A DNA stretch of 64,000 bases from positions 33,356,001 to 33,420,000 of the forward strand of contig JBANAY010000003.1 in NCBI GenBank assembly GCA_037952775.1, written 5' to 3'. A model generated the notes under the pieces. That model searched no databases, was not told the DNA's origin, and saw only the letters and a program-made list of their open reading frames with translations. This DNA is from Clonostachys chloroleuca (lineage: Eukaryota; Ascomycota; Sordariomycetes; Hypocreales; Bionectriaceae). Each line of letters begins with the position of its first letter. Position 1 is the stretch's first letter. Shown piece by piece: positions 58,558-64,000 of the stretch. The translations under genes were made by a program, and so were the position numbers.

Positions 58558-61078
58558 TTAGTCCACACGAAGGACACGGGGTCCCTTCTTCTTTGACGCC
58601 TTCTTCTTCTGGCCGCGGTCGAACGAAGCGGCGGCGGCAAGGTCTCGTCCGACGTTGTCGAGATCCTTGACTTTGTAGATGCGGATGATCCAGTTTTCAG
58701 TGGTGTAGGCCTCTTCGATGGTATTGAGAACAGGGCCTTGATCAGGCAGGCGAGCACCACGAACACGGTCAACAGTTTGTCCTGCAGGGAACAAAGAGTG
58801 GTAGTTGTAGTAAGACATCTTGTACCTGCAAATGAATTAGCATCAAGTAAATATTGGATCTTTTGTTCGTTGCACGCAACAACTTACATCAAACTGTTCT
58901 TCATGGTGTCGGTTGCTTCAGCGTCGACACGGTATTCACCACGGCTGGTAAAGAAATTGCGTTCTTTGACCTCTTCGGGCCAAATACCCTCAGCAATACG
59001 AACCATCCAGAGGAACTTGTTGATATCATCGCCAGAGTAGCCCAGAAGACCACCAAACACAACAAGAACGTAGTCCACCTCATGCTGGCGCATGATAGGA
59101 TAGCTAACCTCCTCACTAGAACTCATCGCCTTTCCAACGGTGGCAATATGCGTGTTGTTCCAGGTGTTGTTGTCCACCAGAGTGGGTCGGTCAGCCATGC
59201 CGCCAATCTGATAGCCGTAATCCCACCAAGACATGATCTTGGCATCCTCCTTGGTATTCTGGCGGAGCCACTGGTAGGCCTCGCGGTAGTCATCAATAAT
59301 GTGCTGGCTTCCATCAGGCATGCGGCTAGCAAGCACCACTGACGGCGAAGAGTACGCATTTGATGTGACCCAGGTACAGTGGGATACAAACATGAGAAGA
59401 TACACGACCATGCCGCCAACCACCAATGCCTTTGAGATAAATGTGAAAATCCCCACGGCTGGTTTCGAGGAAACCCTGAGGCCTGATGTTTTAGCAGGCT
59501 TGGCGTCGGTAGATCCAGCATCGGTAACTTCTTCTGGGTTGGGCTTCTTCGCTGACAAGTAGGTGTCGAGAATCTGGCTGGCTGCAATAGCCGCAGAAAC
59601 ACACACGATGGGAGTGAGAGTCAGCATCAGACGGACCATGACTCCTGCAAAGTAGCTACCAAACAGGGCATAAACTACGACGAAGACATGCTCGTCGCGG
59701 AGGTCCTGGAAGAGTAGGTATACACCAGCGGGGAACAGCCAGATGAGCATGTTGAGATCGAAAAAGAAGGCCGGCCAGGCTGTAGGCTGATGCTCGGAAA
59801 CGGAGGCAATGATGGGAATGTGAATCTTGGCGTAGCCAGTATCCCACAGAGAGTAGAATCGACCGCTCCAAGGGGCAATGTATCCCAGGGAGGTCAAGCC
59901 GACCAGTCCAGCCAGTCCGATTCCAACAGCTCCAACAAGGACAGTGATGACAAAGGTCTTAAACTGCTTAGCAGACATCGACGATCGGACGTACTGGAGG
60001 AGTCCAACCAGCTGTACAAGTCCAAAGATACCTAGAAAGGGGACCGTTAGTGTCGATGGAGCATGAACCGCAGCGACGGCAAGAACTTACCAAGGGCAGG
60101 CATGTGCTCGCTGGTTTTAACAGGTAAGAAGCCGACGAATGGAATCTGCATGCTGGCAATTGTTCCAAGAGCATACCACGTGGTGTAGCTCACGTAAAGC
60201 CTGTTACTGAATCGTCCCATACCAATGAGAACAAAGGCGTGGAGAGGCAGGAGACAGGTGATGAATGCATAACCACCCCAGGAGGCAACCATGTAGCCAT
60301 AGAAAAGGGCACAGAGCGCGCCCCAGAGCATGGATCCGAGCTTGAGAGCCTTGATCCAGAGGTAGAATGTGAAGACAAGTAGGAAAATGGCGATGGCCTC
60401 GTTGTCGTAGCTGCCAGCGACGGATCTAGAAATGTATCCAGGGGTGATGCCCATGAAGGCAGCAGCGAGAAGGCCAGCGGATGAAGACGTGGTCATTTCA
60501 TTGGTCAAAAGATAGGCGGCGTAGGCTGTCAGGCCTGAGAAGGCCGGGGCGAGAAGAACACAGATGTTTCGGATGTCGACGGGGACAGTGAGTGCTCGAA
60601 GCGCGTGGTAGATGACACCACTGGTCACCATGAGACCTGGGTAAAGCGTGCCTCCGGTGACACGGCCCAATGGATGCCATGTCCGGTCATCGAACCAGTC
60701 CCAAAACTTGTAGAAGCCATTGGCGACGAGGTACTTGGTAGCTCGGAAGTTAAACCATGGGTCAACTGTAGATTTCGTCAATTAAGCAGGGTGATCGCGA
60801 TGGGGGAACTCGGAGGCAACATACATTCGTGGATGATACTCTCAAACCCTGAAATTGATTCGTTAGCAATTTGCAAAGCTGTTGAAGGAAACCCAATGCT
60901 TGATTCGTGGCCAAAATGACAGTTGGCGTCATCCCACGATGGTCGACTTACGGATCACAGAGAACAAACGACTGGCGACTGCGGCTGCGGCAATCAAAAA
61001 GAGAATAGAGACTCGTAGGAGCGTCCTCGTGTTCTGGCTATTGATGCCCGAGGAGGCGCCTTGCGTTGCGACCGCCAT
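58558..61078 (-). CDS. STT3: STT3, catalytic subunit of oligosaccharyltransferase
   Basis: Exons on the minus strand are 60952-61078, 60825-60848 (24 nt), 60091-60765, 58888-60031 and 58558-58825, giving 745 residues, a normal fungal STT3 length. It transfers the lipid-linked glycan to Asn-X-Ser/Thr in the ER. The N-terminus has the first membrane helix and [24 protein letters not shown], with the glycan/metal-binding acidic loop. [30 protein letters not shown] and about a dozen membrane helices follow. The lumenal WWDYG motif is at about residue 542 ([13 protein letters not shown]), then [17 protein letters not shown]. The C-terminus ends in a basic [10 protein letters not shown] tail. Introns are 103, 59, 59 and 62 nt. 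The 24-nt exon supplies the FESIIHE residues. Confidence 0.96.
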
Positions 61079-62105
61079 TTTGGACCACAGTAGACGGCAA
61101 TGCGAGGCCTGCTTGCTTGGCTGTGATTTAGTAGGGTGGTGGTGGTGGTAGTAATTGCAACGGAGCTCATAAGGACAGCTTAATCGTAACGGGCTGCAGG
61201 TCCGGCAATTATCCGCCGCAGATAAGCACCACAATCCACGTCAACGCTACGCACGCCAAGTTACGGCAAACACGTACGTACTACCGTTCAGGGGCCACTC
61301 ATCGCGTCTGCTTACTACGTACGTCCTATTTCTTTTTACTCTCCATAGAGGGTGATATGAATGTGGCACACCAAACGTCACCCTCGGCCTATGATATGTA
61401 TGTAAGTAAGGGCCGCAGTGCGCTTTGGTTGACAATAGCACCAATAATAGTTCCAAAAAGTTGACAAAATTCCTTTGCTCTTCATCTTCATATTTTAATC
61501 ATTTATCGAACTATACTTCTTCAGCCATCAGAACACTCGATTTGCCTTCATACACCATACCTGTGTCACCCATCTGAGAGGCCAGCAAACACTTATCAGA
61601 CCTCATATCCATAGTCCCCCGAAGTAAAACAAGTTTGACGATACTGGTGTTGTAGGTCTCTCTTTATTCCAATTGAAACCTAGCTCGTTCATGGTATGCC
61701 TTGATTAGAACACAAATAGACAGACATATTTCCACTCCTTGGTAAACGAAAGTTCTGGCCTAGTCTAGCACTAGATAGCCATATATTGCCTCTTCAACTT
61801 GCACCGTGGCTCCTGCACAGATCACAGTCATGATAGACACGCGCTTTGAGTCTAATTTATGTGTAATGTAATTTACACCTGTACACAAAACAAGTGTGAC
61901 AGAACCTAAGGAAAGTCAATGCAGCCAATTTGCTCGCAGTTCCAATCATACAACGAGGCTGCAAGTGAACCTTGTAGTCATCTCCCATGATGACGAAAAG
62001 CTTTTCTGGCTCTCCGTATAGAGCGGCTTTGCCCTTAATCTAGCTATCTTCCCTCGCCTGTTACAGCCATTACACCTATCCTAACATTGCCCCATCCCAG
62101 TACAT
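61079..62105. other. Intergenic region, STT3 promoter and ATP synthase e 3' UTR
   Basis: About 1 kb. The part near STT3 has TACGTA-rich strings (61275-61325). A short perfect inverted repeat GTGTAA/TTACAC lies at about 61860-61878. No gene seen. Confidence 0.45.
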
Positions 62106-62635
62106 CTATGCCTTCTGCTCGGATACCTTGAGGAGGAGCTTCTCGAGATCGAACTTGGGGTCGGTAGGGTCGGTGATCACTAATATATTGCTATCAGTCG
62201 GGTTCTCTTTTGGCCACTTCGAATTGAGCCCTCAGTGCCTCGAGGCGCTCAAATGGAACCCAAGCGAGGGGTTCTCCAAAACGAGAGCTGACATACCGTC
62301 ACTTGATGAGGCGGGTGCGGGGTTCTTCTGTTTGGCATACTCGGCCTTGGCCTGGTCGATCTTCTTCTGCTTCTCCTGGTACTCGTGCTGATCGTGCTGG
62401 GCCCTCTGAGCGGCCGTTATCGATCGCTGGTGGGAGAAACCATAGAACACGCCCACAGCAAGGGCGGACCACCGCAGGACCTAGAACGAATCCAATTAGC
62501 TCTAAAATCCCTCCCGAGAAACCGTCGAACGTGCGAGCAAGGCTTTTGGGAGCCTTTTTGGGCGGCGCAAAGGGTGCAGGACGGCTAATCCGGCTATGAC
62601 AGAATAACACGCACATTAACTCCGGTCGAGGCCAT
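62106..62635 (-). CDS. TIM11: Mitochondrial F1Fo ATP synthase subunit e
   Basis: Exons on the minus strand are 62615-62635 (21 nt), 62297-62480 and 62106-62179, giving 92 residues, the usual length for subunit e (ATP21/Tim11). It starts MASTGVN, then across intron 1 VLRWSALAVGVFYGFSHQ, a single membrane helix containing the GxxxG dimerisation motif (GVFYG). A charged coiled-coil follows (EYQEKQKKIDQAKAEYAKQK), then a conserved end, DPTDPKFDLEKLLL. Family role: subunit e with g holds ATP synthase dimers together and shapes cristae. Introns are 134 and 117 nt. Its promoter is shared with the divergent dynein gene, 886 bases away. Confidence 0.92.
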
Positions 62636-63521
62636 TGGCGCGAGGGTCGCAGGGGTTGCGACAAGTTGAACAAAAGGAAGGGACGTAGATGAGGCAACGA
62701 GGGACCTGACAATGGCTGTCAATTGACCTTGTCTAGGTGGTTCGGAGGATGCTGGCGGCGTTGAATGGCGAAGATGGGTTCAAAATTGGTCGGGAAAAGT
62801 CGCAGTTAGTTTTTCCTCTGGTTACTGGTTGGCCGAGCCGGGGCAGCCACACCAGCGGCCATCAGCCACATTCTCGGTCGAGCGCCAACCTCATTGACCC
62901 ATCCGGCGCCTTACCTCAGCAACGGCGGAAGTTTGATTCACGTGAACTCCCGATGTCTCTACTGGCGGGTCGAGAAGCTCCGGCAGGTTCGTAATCCAAA
63001 ATAAGAGAAGAATATTCCCAAATTTGTTATATCAAAGGAGATGGATGGCATCCCGACTTATACAGCACCTGCAATGATGATCTACCCTTGAGCTGAGCAG
63101 CCTATCAGGGTGGGTGACATCTTCAGCACGGGTTAAAATGTACTGGACCTACCCCTGCAGCTGAAGCTCACCTTGGTTAGGCTCAGACCCACATAGAGAC
63201 CCCCAAATCAAGCAGCATTAGCTGCCATAACACGCTTCTACGGCGCCCAGGATATTATTGGTGCATTGAATTGAAGGCCGATATACAGAGCTGGGCTCCT
63301 CAAATAACAGGAATATGCGATAGCTTCTCCCATCATCTGCTCTTTATTCCTTATTCCCAGTAACGAAGTTCAAGGGAGCGGCTTATTCAGTCCCGGAAAA
63401 TACACAATTTACTCCTCCTTGGTTTGTACATCCACCAGCTGCGAATATCCAGATCCGCCTTGAACTTGAACAACACCCCCGATTTGCGCTCGACCCGCAA
63501 TGGGAATTTGAACCAGCCGAC
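62636..63521. promoter_or_regulatory. Divergent promoter region (ATP synthase e / dynein intermediate chain)
   Basis: 886 bases between divergent starts. No motif stands out. Confidence 0.4.
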
Positions 63522-64000
63522 ATGGAACAACGACGAGAGGAGATCCGCGCGAAGGCAGCCAGGCTCGCCGAGCTCAAGCGGGCGAGGGCCCTACGAGGCT
63601 CTTCAGAAAGCCGACCCAGCATAGGAGGAGATCTCAGTGATGTCGGTCTTCGCCTACCTCTCTCACCCCCTACTTCGAGTTGCGGCAGGATGCTAACATG
63701 TCCATAGATAAGAGTGGGCGGCGCCTCGAGAGCGGACGAGCGCAGGAAGATCGACTCGTTCATCGACTCACTCCTCGGTGAGAGCCGCCCGGGCTCTACT
63801 GCTCCAGGGACAGCGTCGCCAGGAGGCTTCCAACGCAGCAGCAGACCGAACAGCATCCTCAGCGCGGGCGAATTGAGCAACGAAACATCCGAATCCGTAC
63901 CCCAGCCTCCAGCGACACCTTCCGCCCCTGTCCCCCCTCCCAATCTGACTACAGCAGCGCTCACCACCGTTTTCGAGTGTCCCCCGTCGCCAGTCAAGGA
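63522..64000 (+). CDS. Cytoplasmic dynein intermediate chain, 5' part (cut by window edge)
   Basis: Exon 1 is 63522-63641, and exon 2 starts at 63708 and runs off the right edge. The start MEQRREEIRAKAARLAELKR is the coiled-coil that binds dynactin p150Glued in dynein intermediate chains. After the intron come RKIDSFIDSLLGE, a Ser/Pro-rich linker with SILSAGELSNE, and LTTAALTTVFECPPSPVK, all typical of the fungal protein. The WD40 half lies outside the window. Family role: scaffold of cytoplasmic dynein 1 for nuclear and vesicle movement along microtubules. The 66-nt intron has a clear GCTAAC branch and CATAG acceptor, but the donor GTCGGT is unusual. Confidence 0.9.

Overview
The window is nuclear DNA of a filamentous ascomycete (Pezizomycotina, most likely a Sordariomycete). 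The genes have many short introns (about 50-200 nt) with GTRNGT donors, GCTAAC/GCTGAC-like branch sites and YAG acceptors. The products match fungal housekeeping families, and intergenic spaces are long (up to 6.3 kb). I saw no rRNA, tRNA, CRISPR array, intact transposon or secondary-metabolite cluster. The organism is inferred from gene style only; no species is claimed.

Layout. 1-7.3 kb: 3' part of the PRP16 spliceosomal helicase (+), acylphosphatase (-), a Tls1/C9orf78 splicing-factor-like protein (+) and a zinc-binding protein of unknown role (-). 7.3-13.5 kb: gene-poor. 13.5-19.5 kb: penta-EF-hand protein (-), ChaC-type gamma-glutamylcyclotransferase (+), glycine-rich RRM protein (-). 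21.1-28.1 kb: unknown nuclear-type protein (+), citrate-lyase-beta/CLYBL-like enzyme (-), TVP23 Golgi protein (+), single-pass membrane protein (-). 28.1-31.9 kb: gene-poor. 31.9-39.1 kb: three minus-strand genes (DUF726/TMCO4-like hydrolase, UTP23, PTC7-like PP2C). 39.1-43.7 kb: gene-poor. 43.7-53.3 kb: CAF120/SKG3-like PH protein (+) and a RAD53/CHK2-type checkpoint kinase (+). 54.5-62.6 kb: disordered protein with twin CxxC zinc modules (-), STT3 oligosaccharyltransferase (-), ATP synthase subunit e (-). The right edge cuts the 5' part of the dynein intermediate chain gene (+).

The genes form no pathway; they are syntenic housekeeping genes (splicing, rRNA processing, N-glycosylation, Golgi, mitochondria, DNA damage, dynein). 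The main observations are at exon level. Several models need very small internal exons (5, 13, 16 and 24 nt) to recover conserved motifs. Three conserved genes (PRP16, CAF120-like, RAD53-like) each contain an apparent one-base deletion in or beside a homopolymer, which looks more like a sequence error than biology. One gene has an in-frame TAG followed by 126 coding-like codons. I did not find a convincing undescribed biological system.
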